Shown: positions 37,766 through 48,013, counted from the stretch's first letter. The stretch: 64,000 nucleotides of DNA from Thermoflexus hugenholtzii JAD2 (GCA_945877855.1 CAMDWA010000002.1:1-64000), one strand, 5' to 3'. Program-made: numbers and translations. The notes: a model not told the origin generated them from the sequence alone.

Positions 37766-39091
37766 ATGAAAAAAATAATATTAATGAGCACAATGCTGCT
37801 TGTGGCTTGTGCTGCGCCTACCCCGCAACCCAATACACCAAAACCAGCGGCATCGCCAACAATTACAATTGTGCCATCCGCCGCACCAACTTCGTTGCCA
37901 ACAGCCCTATTGGCTACCCCAACGGTTGCACCAACAAGTGTGCCTACGCCCAAACCTGCGCCGCCCAAAATCACTTCAAATTTGACCGATGGCTGTGCTA
38001 CCGCATATGATGAAAATACAGATTATTTTCCAGAAAAAGTGCAGATCGCTTATGCAGCCAATTTAAAGGTTGAATATTTTAAAAACTACAAATTAGTAAC
38101 GATCAGCAACCCTTGGCGTGGCGCTAAAGAACAATTTGGCTATGCATTGGTGCAATGTGGAACCCCAGCCCCCAAAGGGTTGCCGGCTGGTATCAGTGTA
38201 ATCGAAGTGCCGATTAAGCGCATCATTGCCACCTCAACCACCGAAGTGGCTGCGTTAGATCGAATTGGGGCGACCGACAAAATTGTGGCGCTAGACTCAT
38301 TTACCTATGTGAGCAATGCGAAAGTGCGCGACATGATCAAGGCTGACAAACTTAAGGAAGTGGGGGCTGGCCCCAAAATCAATCTTGAGCAAGTATTAAC
38401 CCTCAAGCCAGATATTGTGTTTGCCGCAGGTTTGGGGAACCCTGAATATGACACCCACCCTAAGTTGGCCGAAGCCAAAGTAAATGTAGGTATTGATGCC
38501 AGTTATATGGAGCAATCGCCTTTGGGGCGCGCCGAGTGGAGCAAGTATTTGGCACTGTTTTTGAATCTCGAAGGCCAAGCGACCACGGCTTTTAACGAAG
38601 TGCAAGGCAAATATAACGCCACTGCCAATAAAATGAAAACAGCAAGTAAGAGACCGACTTCGTTAAATGGCATTCCGTTTAAAGATATTTGGTCGATATC
38701 GGGCGGGCAAAGCTATGCAGCTAAGTTTGTAATAGATGCCGGTGGGCAGCACTTTTGGCCCGATGATACTTCGACCGGCAGCATTCCGCTTAAATTTGAG
38801 CAGGTGTTAGTCAAAGCGGCAAAGGCTGATTATTGGCTGTTAAATGCCTTTGATAAACCTGCTGACATGAAAGCGCTGTTTAAGATTGACCCACGTTTTA
38901 GCAATTTTGCCCCAGCCAAAACCGGCAATGTGTGGAATTTTGACAAGCGGGTAAATGAAAACGGTGGTAACGATTATTACGAAACCGGCTCGGCCAACCC
39001 ACACCTCATTTTGGCTGACCTCGCCAAAATCTTTCACCCCGACTTGATGAAAGATCATGAGTTTGTGTTTTATCGGCAATTAGCCAAGTAA
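37766..39091 (+). CDS. Periplasmic-binding-type lipoprotein, probable corrinoid ABC transporter binding protein (BtuF-like)
   Basis: 441 aa. Lipoprotein signal with lipobox LVACA (Cys 15), then a Pro/Thr-rich tether to about residue 70. The ligand domain has IIATSTTEVAALDRIGATDKIVALDSFTYV and LEQVLTLKPDIVFAAG, typical of the BtuF/FhuD (Peripla_BP_2) fold. The first gene behind the B12 riboswitch, so a cobalamin or cobinamide ligand is likely. No BtuC or BtuD is encoded nearby, so its permease must be elsewhere or shared. A siderophore role is possible but less likely given the riboswitch. No strong ribosome binding site precedes the ATG. Confidence 0.85.
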   Translation: MKKIILMSTMLLVACAAPTPQPNTPKPAASPTITIVPSAAPTSLPTALLATPTVAPTSVPTPKPAPPKITSNLTDGCATAYDENTDYFPEKVQIAYAANLKVEYFKNYKLVTISNPWRGAKEQFGYALVQCGTPAPKGLPAGISVIEVPIKRIIATSTTEVAALDRIGATDKIVALDSFTYVSNAKVRDMIKADKLKEVGAGPKINLEQVLTLKPDIVFAAGLGNPEYDTHPKLAEAKVNVGIDASYMEQSPLGRAEWSKYLALFLNLEGQATTAFNEVQGKYNATANKMKTASKRPTSLNGIPFKDIWSISGGQSYAAKFVIDAGGQHFWPDDTSTGSIPLKFEQVLVKAAKADYWLLNAFDKPADMKALFKIDPRFSNFAPAKTGNVWNFDKRVNENGGNDYYETGSANPHLILADLAKIFHPDLMKDHEFVFYRQLAK

Positions 39092-39143
39092 GTGGATAGT
39101 GATAGTGGATAGTTTATGCCACTATCACTATTCACTAGCACTA
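39091..39143. repeat. Inverted heptamer array before cobT
   Basis: AGTGGATAGTGATAGTGGAT on the left is mirrored by ACTATCACTATTCACTAG on the right. It directly follows the lipoprotein stop codon. Confidence 0.82.
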
Positions 39144-39153
39144 CCCCCTTATT

Positions 39154-40233
39154 ATGTTATCCCTCCCCACCATTCCCAAACTCGATACAACGGCGATGCA
39201 ACGTGCCGCGGCACGCCAAAACACATTAACCAAACCCAACGGCAGTTTGGGGCGATTAGAATCGTTGGCAATTGGGTTAGCCGGTATGCAAGGGTGTGAA
39301 CGACCTCAAATTCACCAACCCTGTATTATTGTGATTGCAGGGGATCATGGCATTACCCGCCAAGGCGTAAGCGCATACCCAGCCGAGGTCACACCACAAA
39401 TGGTGCTTAATTATTTGCGTGGTGGGGCGGCAGTGAATGTGTTAGCACGACATGCTGGAGCACAGATGCTGGTGGCGGATTTTGGGGTTGCGGCAGATAT
39501 GCCCGCCCATCCTGCGCTCGTATCGCAGAAAATAGCTTATGGCACGCGAGATTTCTCAATCGAACCGGCTATGACTGAAGCACAGGCCGAACAAGCCATT
39601 GCCCAAGGCATTGTCTTGGCAGATCGCGCCATCGACGAAGGGGCCGATTTAATCGTGCTGGGCGATATGGGCATCGGCAACACCACCGCTTCTGCCGCCA
39701 TGATTGCGGCATTAACAGGCAAACCCGCTGCCGATGTAACTGGGCGGGGCACGGGGGTTGATGATGTTACGTGGAAACGCAAAGTAGCCCTGATTGAACA
39801 AGCACTAACCACTTACCAGCTTCATTTGCCGCCTTACGATTTACATTCTGGTGCCGAAAATATTCCATTTGGCTTAAATTTATTGCGCCATGTGGGTGGT
39901 TTTGAAATTGGGGGGTTATGTGGGGTGGTGTTGGGTGCAGCTGCAAGGCGCGTGCCCGTGTTGGTTGATGGGGTGATCACAGGCGCAGCCGCGCTATTGG
40001 CGACAATGTTAGTCACAAATGCGCGTTATTATCTTATTGCCGCCCATCTTTCGGTTGAGCCGGGGCATCGCGCGGCCTTGGCTCATTTAGGTTTAACACC
40101 CTTGCTCGATTTAGAGTTGCGGCTTGGCGAAGGCAGTGGCGCAGCGCTCGCCATCCCGCTCATCGTCGCCGCATGTAAAGTGCTCAACGAAATGGCGACC
40201 TTCTCCGAAGCTGGAGTCTCAAATAATGGTTAA
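39154..40233 (+). CDS. cobT: Nicotinate-nucleotide-dimethylbenzimidazole phosphoribosyltransferase CobT
   Basis: 359 aa. It makes alpha-ribazole phosphate, the lower-ligand precursor of cobalamin, from nicotinate mononucleotide and dimethylbenzimidazole. Signatures: LTKPNGSLGRLESLA, VIAGDHGITRQGVSAYP, LGDMGIGNTTASAA, GRGTGVDD, and the C-terminal EPGHRAALAHLGLTPLLDLELRLGEGSGAALA with the catalytic Glu. Length is normal. The last codons and the stop codon (NNG-stop) lie within the heptamer array that follows, so its C-terminus has been shaped by the repeat. The start follows another repeat with no clear ribosome binding site. Confidence 0.96.
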   Translation: MLSLPTIPKLDTTAMQRAAARQNTLTKPNGSLGRLESLAIGLAGMQGCERPQIHQPCIIVIAGDHGITRQGVSAYPAEVTPQMVLNYLRGGAAVNVLARHAGAQMLVADFGVAADMPAHPALVSQKIAYGTRDFSIEPAMTEAQAEQAIAQGIVLADRAIDEGADLIVLGDMGIGNTTASAAMIAALTGKPAADVTGRGTGVDDVTWKRKVALIEQALTTYQLHLPPYDLHSGAENIPFGLNLLRHVGGFEIGGLCGVVLGAAARRVPVLVDGVITGAAALLATMLVTNARYYLIAAHLSVEPGHRAALAHLGLTPLLDLELRLGEGSGAALAIPLIVAACKVLNEMATFSEAGVSNNG

Positions 40234-40306
40234 TGGTCAATGGTTAATGGTTAATGAATAATCCTCAATTAACCATTAACCATTGACCATTGACCACTAA
40301 CCATTA
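40222..40306. repeat. Inverted heptamer array (AATGGTT / AACCATT)
   Basis: Units AATGGTT, AATGGTC, AATGGTT, AATGGTT are mirrored by AACCATT, AACCATT, GACCATT, GACCACT, AACCATT. It includes the cobT stop codon and ends 5 bases before the next start codon. Confidence 0.93.
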
Positions 40307-40311
40307 ATACT

Positions 40312-40632
40312 ATGACCCCTTACGCACGACATCTTTTTATTTGCACTGGGCAATATTGCGACCCAGCAGGCGAAGCACAAGCTTTGTATGACAAATTGCC
40401 ACATATGTTAGGCGACCTCGCCCGTTATCGCAACCCTGAGCGCGTCAAACGTGGCACATGCCCGTGCCTTGGGGTGTGCCAAAACGGCCCCATTGTGGTG
40501 GTTTATCCCGATGGGGTGTGGTATGAGAAAGTAGACGAAACCGGCTTAAGCCGTATTGTCGAAGAACATCTAAAACAAAATAAACCCGTAGAAGATTTGG
40601 TTTTTCATCGGCTGATGTCAGCCGAGGATTAA
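40312..40632 (+). CDS. Thioredoxin-like (2Fe-2S) ferredoxin, cobalamin-locus type
   Basis: 106 aa. Four cysteines fit a thioredoxin-fold [2Fe-2S] cluster: Cys in [13 protein letters not shown] at the N-terminus and CPCLGVC in the middle, followed by [17 protein letters not shown] and a C-terminal helix VEDLVFHRL. Such small ferredoxins are often found in cobalt/cobalamin gene clusters, perhaps as reductants for cobalt or corrinoid; that role is inferred. cbtB starts 26 bases downstream. A truncated copy of this gene is found at 50914. Confidence 0.87.
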   Translation: MTPYARHLFICTGQYCDPAGEAQALYDKLPHMLGDLARYRNPERVKRGTCPCLGVCQNGPIVVVYPDGVWYEKVDETGLSRIVEEHLKQNKPVEDLVFHRLMSAED

Positions 40633-40657
40633 TAAAAACAAGGAGTAATTAAAATTT

Positions 40658-40864
40658 ATGAATACCGTAACGCTCAATAAGCAAACCGCAGGCTTTAGTC
40701 AAGCCATTGCGCTGATTCTTTCAGCTTGTGCTCTCTTTTTTATTTTGGGGCTAGATCAAGGTCAGTTGCTTAGTGTGATTCAAGGCGATGTCGCTTACGC
40801 CCAAAATATCGTTCACGAAGCCACGCACGATATGCGCCACACGGCTGCAATGCCTTGCCATTAG
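40658..40864 (+). CDS. cbtB: Cobalt transporter subunit CbtB
   Basis: 68 aa. One transmembrane helix (about 16-34) and the diagnostic C-terminal metal-binding tail HEATHDMRHTAAMPCH, with His and Cys residues that would bind cobalt. A clear ribosome binding site (AAGGAG) lies before the ATG. It precedes cbtA, its normal partner. Together they form a proposed cobalt uptake system commonly controlled by B12 riboswitches, consistent with this locus. Confidence 0.92.
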   Translation: MNTVTLNKQTAGFSQAIALILSACALFFILGLDQGQLLSVIQGDVAYAQNIVHEATHDMRHTAAMPCH

Positions 40865-40888
40865 ACCGTTTGGGGTTGAATCAAACGA

Positions 40889-40943
40889 TATTGATGACAC
40901 CGTAAGATTACTGCCAACCGATGTCCCTACGGTGACATCAACA
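40889..40943. repeat. Hairpin between cbtB and cbtA
   Basis: TTGATG.CACCGTA on the left pairs with TACGGTG.CATCAA on the right around a loop of about 25 bases. No T-run follows, so it is more likely an mRNA processing or stability element than a terminator. Confidence 0.6.
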
Positions 40944-40951
40944 AGAATACT

Positions 40952-41674
40952 ATGCGCACTTTAAAACTAAATCAATCTTTGCTCTATGCACTTATAGCGG
41001 GTCTATTAGCTGCATTGGTTGTATCAGCTTTTCATGCTGTTATTACCGAGCCATTAATTGATCAAGCTATTGCTCTCGAAGAAACCGCCCATGAAGCAGG
41101 GCCACACACACATGCTGCCAACCCCACCGATGATGCTCCGATTATTAGCCGCGACAACCAAAAAATTGGGTTATGGATCGGCTATATTTTGCTAGGCAGC
41201 AGTTGGGCCGTGCTTTTTGGGTCAGTATATTACTTGGGGCAATCACATCTGCCGGGTCAATCATTAAACGAAAATTCGATATTTTTAGTCGCAGTCAGTT
41301 TATGGATATTTGCGATTTTGCCTGCGCTAAAATACCCCGCCACCCCCCCGGGTGTCGGCGATCCGAATACGATTTATTTTCGTCAAGCCACTTATTTAAG
41401 TCTTTTGGGCATTGGGGCGCTGGGTGCAGTTTTAGCCGCAGCCGTTTATTGGCGATCAAAAGCCAACGGGCTAAAACGCTGGTTGCTATCGCTTTACGTC
41501 ATCATTTTTGTAACCCTATCGGCAATATTATTACTGCCCAATAATCCTGATGCCATGACTGCACCAATGTCACTCGTGAATAATTTTCGTGTTTTATCTG
41601 TGCTGGGTTTATTGCTGTTTTGGCTGGTATTTGGGGTCACACACCGCTTTCAACTCAATCGATTTATCCAATAA
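40952..41674 (+). CDS. cbtA: Cobalt transporter subunit CbtA
   Basis: 240 aa with five to six hydrophobic helices. A His-rich loop after the first helix ([14 protein letters not shown]) could bind metal. The family motif [18 protein letters not shown] sits near residue 130. By family it forms the membrane channel part of the CbtAB cobalt importer. It ends one base before the cobO start codon, so translation is probably coupled. Confidence 0.93.
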   Translation: MRTLKLNQSLLYALIAGLLAALVVSAFHAVITEPLIDQAIALEETAHEAGPHTHAANPTDDAPIISRDNQKIGLWIGYILLGSSWAVLFGSVYYLGQSHLPGQSLNENSIFLVAVSLWIFAILPALKYPATPPGVGDPNTIYFRQATYLSLLGIGALGAVLAAAVYWRSKANGLKRWLLSLYVIIFVTLSAILLLPNNPDAMTAPMSLVNNFRVLSVLGLLLFWLVFGVTHRFQLNRFIQ

Positions 41675-41675
41675 T

Positions 41676-42272
41676 ATGTCTAATACAACCGAGTTACTCT
41701 CCACTGACGATGCCAAAGAGGCTCGTATTGCAGCCCGCCAAAATCGCAAAAAAAAAGGCCTTATCATTGTCAACACTGGCTCTGGCAAAGGCAAAACCAC
41801 CGCAGCGCTCGGCATTTTGCTACGGGCGTGGGGGCGCGATATGCGCATCGGCGGCATCCAATTTTTTAAGCACGAGACCGCCAGTTTTGGCGAACTAAAG
41901 GCGCTGAAAAAAATGGGCGTTGAGCTAACCCCGATGGGCGATGGTTTTACATGGACCAGCAAGGATTTGGACGAAACCCAAGCCAAGGCACTGAATGGCT
42001 GGGAAGTTGCCAAACAAAAAATCGCCATCGGCAATTACGATATCTTTTTGCTCGACGAATTCACCTACGTTATGGCATTTGGCTGGCTTGACCCCAATGT
42101 GGTGGTGGAATGGCTAAAGGCCAACAAACCACCCATGCTACATCTCATCATCACCGGTCGCCAAGCCCCGCCCGAGTTGGTCGAGTTGGCCGATTTGGTC
42201 ACCGAAATGACGTTGGTCAAACACCCATTTAAAGAACAAGGCATTTTGGCCCAACCGGGCATTGAGTTTTAA
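41676..42272 (+). CDS. cobO: Cob(I)yrinic acid a,c-diamide adenosyltransferase CobO (CobA/BtuR)
   Basis: 198 aa from the ATG at 41676; the frame upstream overlaps cbtA and is not family-like. The P-loop [14 protein letters not shown] is the reversed-ATP-binding loop of this family; also [44 protein letters not shown] and the C-terminal [13 protein letters not shown]. It transfers the 5'-deoxyadenosyl group from ATP to Co(I) corrinoids. An A7 run (LKKMG region) is intact here; the second copy at 51152 has A6 and is frameshifted. Confidence 0.95.
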   Translation: MSNTTELLSTDDAKEARIAARQNRKKKGLIIVNTGSGKGKTTAALGILLRAWGRDMRIGGIQFFKHETASFGELKALKKMGVELTPMGDGFTWTSKDLDETQAKALNGWEVAKQKIAIGNYDIFLLDEFTYVMAFGWLDPNVVVEWLKANKPPMLHLIITGRQAPPELVELADLVTEMTLVKHPFKEQGILAQPGIEF

Positions 42273-42277
42273 AAGTA

Positions 42278-42345
42278 GCAAGTGCAAAGTGGAAAGTAAA
42301 AAGTAAATTTCCCACTTTCCACTTTGCACTTTGCACTTTGCACTT
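42278..42345. repeat. Inverted heptamer array before cobN
   Basis: AAGTGCA, AAGTGGA, AAGTAAA, AAGTAAA on the left are mirrored by CTTTCCA, CTTTGCA, CTTTGCA, CTTTGCA on the right. It ends 4 bases before the proposed cobN start, leaving no room for a normal ribosome binding site. Confidence 0.93.
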
Positions 42346-42349
42346 CATC

Positions 42350-45300
42350 ATGAACCAAAATCGCGTAACCCGTAGCGACGGCAAAAATATTAACCTCGTG
42401 CTAAAACAGGGCCACCTGTTTGTGTGTCGTGGGTGATGTTGTGGTCACGTAGAACGTGGCTATGCACCCGTGCCGGTGCAGCTATATCAAACCGAATGGG
42501 AGCGGCGTAAAATCCGCAACCGCGTGCACCTGACTATGGGGGAAGGGGCATGCCTTGGCCCGTGCTCGCTTGCCAACATCACCATGCTGATTTTTGACGG
42601 GGCGGCGGTGTGGCTACAAAACATGCACACCGATGCCCAAGTGTTGGCACTATACGACTACATCGAGGCCATGATTGCGGCAAATACCTATTTGCCGCCA
42701 CCGCCTGCGCTGGCGCCCTATGTTTTTCAGGCTTATGACTGGCAAACGCAAAAAACTGCGACCCCTGCGCCCTTGCCGCCCAGCCCCACGCCTATTCAAA
42801 TTCGCCCAGCCACTGCCGATTTTGTCTTTCTTACTCACGCTGACACCGATTTGCTGATTTTAGACAAAGCCAAAGCCCTGCTACCAACCGAGTTTGCCGC
42901 CATGCGTGGCTTCAATGCCGCCGAATTTGACACCCGCGCCAAAGTTGATGCCTTTATCTTAGACGAAGTCAGCGAGGTGAAAATTGTATTGGCGCGGTTG
43001 CTTACGCTAGACGACACGCTGCTCAGCCAATTGCGCGACCACTGCGTTGAATATGGCAAAGCCTTGGTGCTGGTATCGGGAACCGATGTGCCAGATATTG
43101 GGCTGGCAAAATTTAGCACGGTGTCACCCGCCGTGCAAACCGACACGCTCGGCTATTTTCGTGCAGGCGGGGCCAGCAATTTGGCGCAATTGTTGCGCTT
43201 TTTAAGCGACCATTTGCTCGCCACTGGCTTTGGCTACGAGCCACCTATGGCCCAAGCCCAACTTGGCTTAGCTCGACCCTTTGTCAAGAGCCATAACCCC
43301 AATTGCCTCACCATCGGCATTTTGTTTTATCGCGCCTATCACCTCAGCGGCAATATGGCCTTTGTTGATGCTCTCATTCACGAGATCGAGGCGCAAGGGG
43401 CACAAGCCTTGCCTATTTATGTGCCCGCGACCAAAGAAGCCAACCTGGCTGCGCTGGGGTTAGAAGGCGTAGCCGATGTATTTATTTCGACCCTCGCCAA
43501 TGCCGGCTTGTGGCGCGATACCGCCACCAACGGCACTGAAGGCGCACCCGCTGGCATGATCGGCGATTGTGTCGTCATTCAGTCCCCCATTAGCAGCAGC
43601 ACCCGCACCCAATGGGAAGCCAGTATGCGTGGGCTAAACCCGCGTGACACCATTACTACAGTCGTATTGCCAGAATTTGACGGGGCCATCATCGGCCCGC
43701 CGATTGCCTTTAAACAAGATCACGCGCTCACCTTCGAGATTGCGCCTGACCGTATTCGGCGGGTGGTGGGAATTGCTGTGAAATGGGCGGCATTGCGCCA
43801 CAAACCCAATGCCGAAAAGCGCGTTGCCTTTGTGCTGACCAACGCTTCGGCCAAAGCCGCAAAAATCGGCAATGCGGTGGGGTTAGATGCGCCAGCCTCG
43901 CTCACGCGCTTATTGAGCCATATGCAACAAGCCGGTTATGTGACCGGCGATTGGGAACACGTTGTGCGTGAATGGGCAAAAAATTCGGGCGAAGATTCTG
44001 CCGAGGATTCGGGCAAAACGCCAATGTCGCTCAGCGATGCGCTCATTCACATGTTGATTGCGCGAGGCAGCTACGACAAAGAATTTCTGGCCGACTTTCA
44101 ACTTGAGCAAGCCATCGGCAGCGTTGGCAAAAATGACTATGCGCGTTGGCACAATGAGCTAACCCAATTGCAAAAACAACAAATGGATGGGCGTTGGGGC
44201 GAGCCGCCGGGCGGGGCATTTCATCATCAAGGCAAATTGGTGTTTGCCGGGCTGCAATTTGAGCAAGTGTTTATTGGCTTACAACCGCCACGCGGTTATG
44301 GCATGGACCCGCGTCTCATTTATCACACCCCCGATCTGTCCCCCACGCATCATTATCATGCGTTTTATACTTGGCTCGCCAAACCACAAGCCGAGGGCGG
44401 CTGGGGGGCGGATGCCATTGTGCACATGGGCAAACATGGCACGCTCGAATGGCTGCCTGGCAAATCGTTAGGACTGTCTCAACACTGTTACCCCGACACG
44501 TTTTTGGCCGATGTGCCGCTCATTTACCCATTCATTTTGAATGACCCCGGCGAAGGAATGCAGGCCAAACGCCGCGCCCATGCCGTTATCGTTGATCATC
44601 TCACCCCGCCGCTCACTAATGCCGAGCTTTATGATGAGCTGAATGAATTATTGCAGTTGGTGGATGAATATTACCAACTCGAAGCCACCGACCCCAGCAA
44701 ATTGCCCAGCTTGCAGCGACAAATTTGGGATTTGATGAAAAAAGCCCATTTAGATGACGATTTGCAACGGCTGTCGCAAAAGCAAGCTGAATTACATGGG
44801 CATACATGGGATATGGTTGAGACGGACGAAGGCTTGCCCGTCACCCTTGTCGAGATGCAAGGCATCGATTTCTCGCACATGCTCGAAGATATTCAGGGCT
44901 ATTTGTGCGAATTGCATGGCGCACAGATTCGAGATGGTTTGCACATCTTGGGCGAGATTCCGAGCGGTGAAGCCTTGGGGGATTTGCTATTTGCCCTGAC
45001 GCGCTTGCCCAATCTCAATATTCCCAGCTTGCGTGATACGGTTGCCGCCAATTTGGGCGTTTCGCTCGATGACAAACGCGCCATGCTCGATGTTGATGTG
45101 CGTTGCCGTGAGTTGATTCGTGACTTCCTATCGCTCACCCCTCGCTCCTCCCAACTGGGAGGGGAAAAAGATTCCCCTCCCAGTTGGGAGGAGCGAGGGG
45201 TGGGCCAAACGCTTACCTTCATCCGAGATACTTTGCTGCCCAATTTACGCAAAACCGATGCCGAGATCCATCATGTTTTGCGGGCGCTGGCTGGCAAACC

Positions 45301-46615
45301 CATTCCACCCGGCCCCAGCGGCGCACCCACGCGTGGCATGGCGCACGTATTGCCCACAGGTCGCAATTTTTACTCCCTCGACCCGCGAGCCGTGCCGAGC
45401 CAACTTGCGTGGCGCGTCGGCCAAACTTTGGCCGATCAAAGCATTGAACGCTATCGCCAAGAAACCGGCAAATTCCCTGAAACGGTAGGACTAACCTTGT
45501 GGGGAACCAGTGCCATGCGCACACATGGCGACGATGTGGCCCAAGCCCTTGCCCTGATGGGGGTGCGCCCCATTTGGCAGACCGCCAATCGGCGCGTAAC
45601 TGGCGTGGCCCTTATTCCGCTCAGCGAATTGGGCCGCCCACGGGTAAATGTCTTGATGCGCATCAGCGGCATGTTCCGCGATGCTTATCCGCACTTAATC
45701 GAGTTGTTGGACGACGCAGTGAAGTTGGCGACTGAATGTGACGAGCCACTCAGCCAAAATGCGGTGCTCAGTTATTTTGTTAATGAGCGGGCACGTTTGT
45801 TGGCCCAAGGGTTAACAGATAGCGAGGCACTTAACCGTGCCCGTTATCGCATTTTTGGAAGCAAACCCGGTGCATACGGCGCGGGCATTTTGCCGCTGAT
45901 CGAAGAAGGCAACTGGAAAGATATCAATGATTTTGCACAAGTGTTTGTGGCGTGGGGCGGCTATGCCTACACCCGTGAGGTCTTTGGCGTGGATGCGCGT
46001 GACGAATTTAAGCAAGTATTGCGCGTGACCCAAGTTGCCATTAAAAACCAAGATAACCGCGAACACGATATTTATGACAGTGATGATTATTTGCAATTTC
46101 ATGGCGGCATGATCGCCGCCATTCGTAGCATGAGCGGGGTCGCGCCCAAAGCCTATTTTGGCGACAGCAGCGACCCCGCCCGTAGCAAGGTGCGCGATTT
46201 GCGCGACGAAAGCACCCGTGTTTTTCGCAGCCGCGTGGCAAACCCCAAATGGATCACCAGCATGATGCGGCATGGCTATAAAGGCGGGCTAGAAATGGCG
46301 GCGACTGTTGATTATTTGTTTGGCTACGACGCCACCAGCGATGTGTTAGATGATTGGCAATATGCTGATGTCGCGCAAAAATATACGTTGGACAAGCATG
46401 TACAAGATTTCCTTAAACAGTCAAATCCTTGGGCATTGCAAAGCATGTTGCGACGCCTGCTCGAGGCGATTGAGCGCGGTATGTGGGCCGCCGATGACGA
46501 CATGAAGCAACGCCTACTGGCTGAACTCGCCAAATTGGGCGGCGATTTGGAAGATTGGATGGAGATGGCGTGGCAGAAAAGTGAAAATTTAAAATTGAAG
46601 ATGGAACAAAGATGA
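42350..46615 (+). CDS. cobN: Cobaltochelatase subunit CobN with N-terminal [2Fe-2S]-type domain; contains in-frame TGA
   Basis: 1421 codons from the ATG at 42350. Codons 1-110 encode a thioredoxin-like ferredoxin domain: LFVCRG-TGA-CCGHVERG, then EWERRKIRNRVHLTMG and GACLGPCSLAN. Codon 29 is TGA where related domains, as I recall, have cysteine; see the separate entry. If TGA stops, the body could restart at the GTG at 42470 but would lose half of the domain. The CobN/BchH body carries LARPFVKSHNPN, LQPPRGYGMDPRLIYHTPD, and the signature DAIVHMGKHGTLEWLPGK. It inserts Co2+ into hydrogenobyrinate a,c-diamide with ChlI/ChlD. A 67-base palindrome (45136-45202) is translated in frame as a foreign-looking loop. 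The C-terminus (NLKLKMEQR) also looks repeat-derived. cobB overlaps by 4 bases. Confidence 0.92.
42434..42462 (+). other. Candidate selenocysteine codon and SECIS-like hairpin in cobN
   Basis: TGA at 42434-42436 interrupts an otherwise continuous domain at a cysteine position (CRG-U-CCG). Five bases later TGGTCACG (42442-42449) pairs with CGTGGCTA (42455-42462) around a UAGAA loop, 8 bp including two G-T pairs. A second hairpin TGCACC / GGTGCA is at 42463-42480. Bacterial SECIS elements sit just behind the UGA, so placement is suitable, but no sel genes are in the window. A point mutation, sequencing error or true stop are alternatives. Confidence 0.45.
45136..45202. repeat. Perfect 31-bp inverted repeat inside cobN
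   Basis: CACCCCTCGCTCCTCCCAAC... (45136-45166) and its exact complement (45172-45202) have a 5-base loop. It is translated in frame as SLTPRSSQLGG, then a Lys-Asp turn and SPPSWEERGVG, between two conserved CobN segments. Confidence 0.93.
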
Positions 46616-48000
46616 ATATTCCACGCATTATCATCGCCGCGACGCACAGCGGCGCAGGCAAAACCACGTTTGCAGCAGGCTTAATTGCCGCCTGTCGGGC
46701 GCGAGGGTTGCGTGTTGCGCCTTTCAAAATTGGCCCAGATTATATTGACCCGTCATATCACGCATTGGCGGCGGGTGCGCCATGCCACAATCTCGATACG
46801 TGGATGCTGCCGCCGGAACGGGTGCGCGAGTCATTTGTGCGACGCTGCAAAAACGCTGACCTCGCCATCATCGAAGGGGTGATGGGGTTATTTGATGGCA
46901 AAGCCGCCGATGACGATGTGGGCAGCGCGGCGCATGTGGCGCGGTTGCTCGATGCCCCCATTGTTTTAGTATTAGATGCCCGCGCCATGGCGCGCACAGC
47001 GGCGGTGTTGGTCAAAGGCATTGCCGATTTTGACCCACGTTTGCACATTGGTGGGTTTGTGGCAAATCGGGTGGGTAGCGCTGGCCATGCAAAACTTATT
47101 GCCCAAGCTGCCGAATCAATTGCGTCACCGCCTATGATTGGGCATTTGGTGCGCAATGATGCCTTGGTATTGCCCGAACGCCATCTCGGGCTTGTGCCCA
47201 CCAACGAGTCTGGGCAATGGCACACTTGGCTGAGCGAGGTACAACGCCAAATTGAGGCCAGTGTCAATCTTGATCAGCTATTGGCACTCGCCAACAACGC
47301 CCCCGCCACTTTGCCTGAGTATGGAATCTCTGGCAATAAGCCCAATCATTCACCCAAACAGTGTCGTATCGCCATTGCCCGCGATGCGGCATTTTCGTTT
47401 ATTTACGAAGATAATTTAGATTTGTTAATTGAGGCGGGCGCACAGCTTGCGTTTTTTAGCCCATTGACCGACACAAAGCTACCCGACGACACGCAAGGTC
47501 TTTATCTTGGCGGTGGCTTCCCAGAGTTATACGCGAGTGAATTGTCGGCCAATGTCGCCATGCGGCACAGCATTCAAGCCGCCAGCCGCGCCGGCATGCC
47601 CATTTATGCCGAATGTGGCGGATTAATGTATCTCACCGAAACCATTATTGACCAACAGGGGCAAGGTTATGCAATGGTTGGCGTGTTGGCGGGCACATCT
47701 CAAATGTCGCCACGCCTGACGCTGGGCTACCGCGAAGTTGCTGCGATGCAAGATAATTGGCTGTGGCAGGCTGGCGAAACCATGCGCGGTCACGAATTTC
47801 ACTATTCAAATTGGAGCGAAAGCCCTACCAATGTGTCATCTTTGTATCGAGCTGCGGCCCCCGCGCCTTGGCAAACTGAGGGCGCGATCATTGGCAACAC
47901 CTTGGCCTCGTATGTGCATTTACATTGGCTGGCAAAACCCGAATTGGCGATTCGGTTTGTGGCGGCGGGGAAGGATTGGGGGATGAGGATTAGAGATTGA
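46612..48000 (+). CDS. cobB: Cobyrinate / hydrogenobyrinate a,c-diamide synthase (CobB/CbiA)
   Basis: 462 aa. N-terminal ATPase domain with P-loop ATHSGAGKTT, FKIGPDYIDPSYH, and NLDTWMLPP. The C-terminal class I glutamine amidotransferase domain has LYLGGGFPELYA, the nucleophile in YAECGGLMYL, and the His in GHEFHYS plus a late HLHW. It amidates side chains a and c using Gln and ATP. The ATG overlaps the cobN stop (ATGA), so the two are translationally coupled. With CobN in the locus, an aerobic-type (late cobalt insertion) pathway is implied and hydrogenobyrinate is the likely substrate. Confidence 0.95.
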   Translation: MNIPRIIIAATHSGAGKTTFAAGLIAACRARGLRVAPFKIGPDYIDPSYHALAAGAPCHNLDTWMLPPERVRESFVRRCKNADLAIIEGVMGLFDGKAADDDVGSAAHVARLLDAPIVLVLDARAMARTAAVLVKGIADFDPRLHIGGFVANRVGSAGHAKLIAQAAESIASPPMIGHLVRNDALVLPERHLGLVPTNESGQWHTWLSEVQRQIEASVNLDQLLALANNAPATLPEYGISGNKPNHSPKQCRIAIARDAAFSFIYEDNLDLLIEAGAQLAFFSPLTDTKLPDDTQGLYLGGGFPELYASELSANVAMRHSIQAASRAGMPIYAECGGLMYLTETIIDQQGQGYAMVGVLAGTSQMSPRLTLGYREVAAMQDNWLWQAGETMRGHEFHYSNWSESPTNVSSLYRAAAPAPWQTEGAIIGNTLASYVHLHWLAKPELAIRFVAAGKDWGMRIRD

Positions 48001-48013
48001 AAATTGTAAAGAT

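Noticed and set aside
45120-45488. Several 70-150 codon open frames on both strands within cobN
   Set aside because: Shadows of the long GC-biased cobN coding region and of the palindrome at 45136; none has a family signature.
42470-46615. cobN starting at the GTG at 42470
   Set aside because: That start removes half of a recognisable ferredoxin-like domain whose first half lies in the same frame just upstream, separated only by one TGA. Kept as an alternative if the TGA is a true stop.
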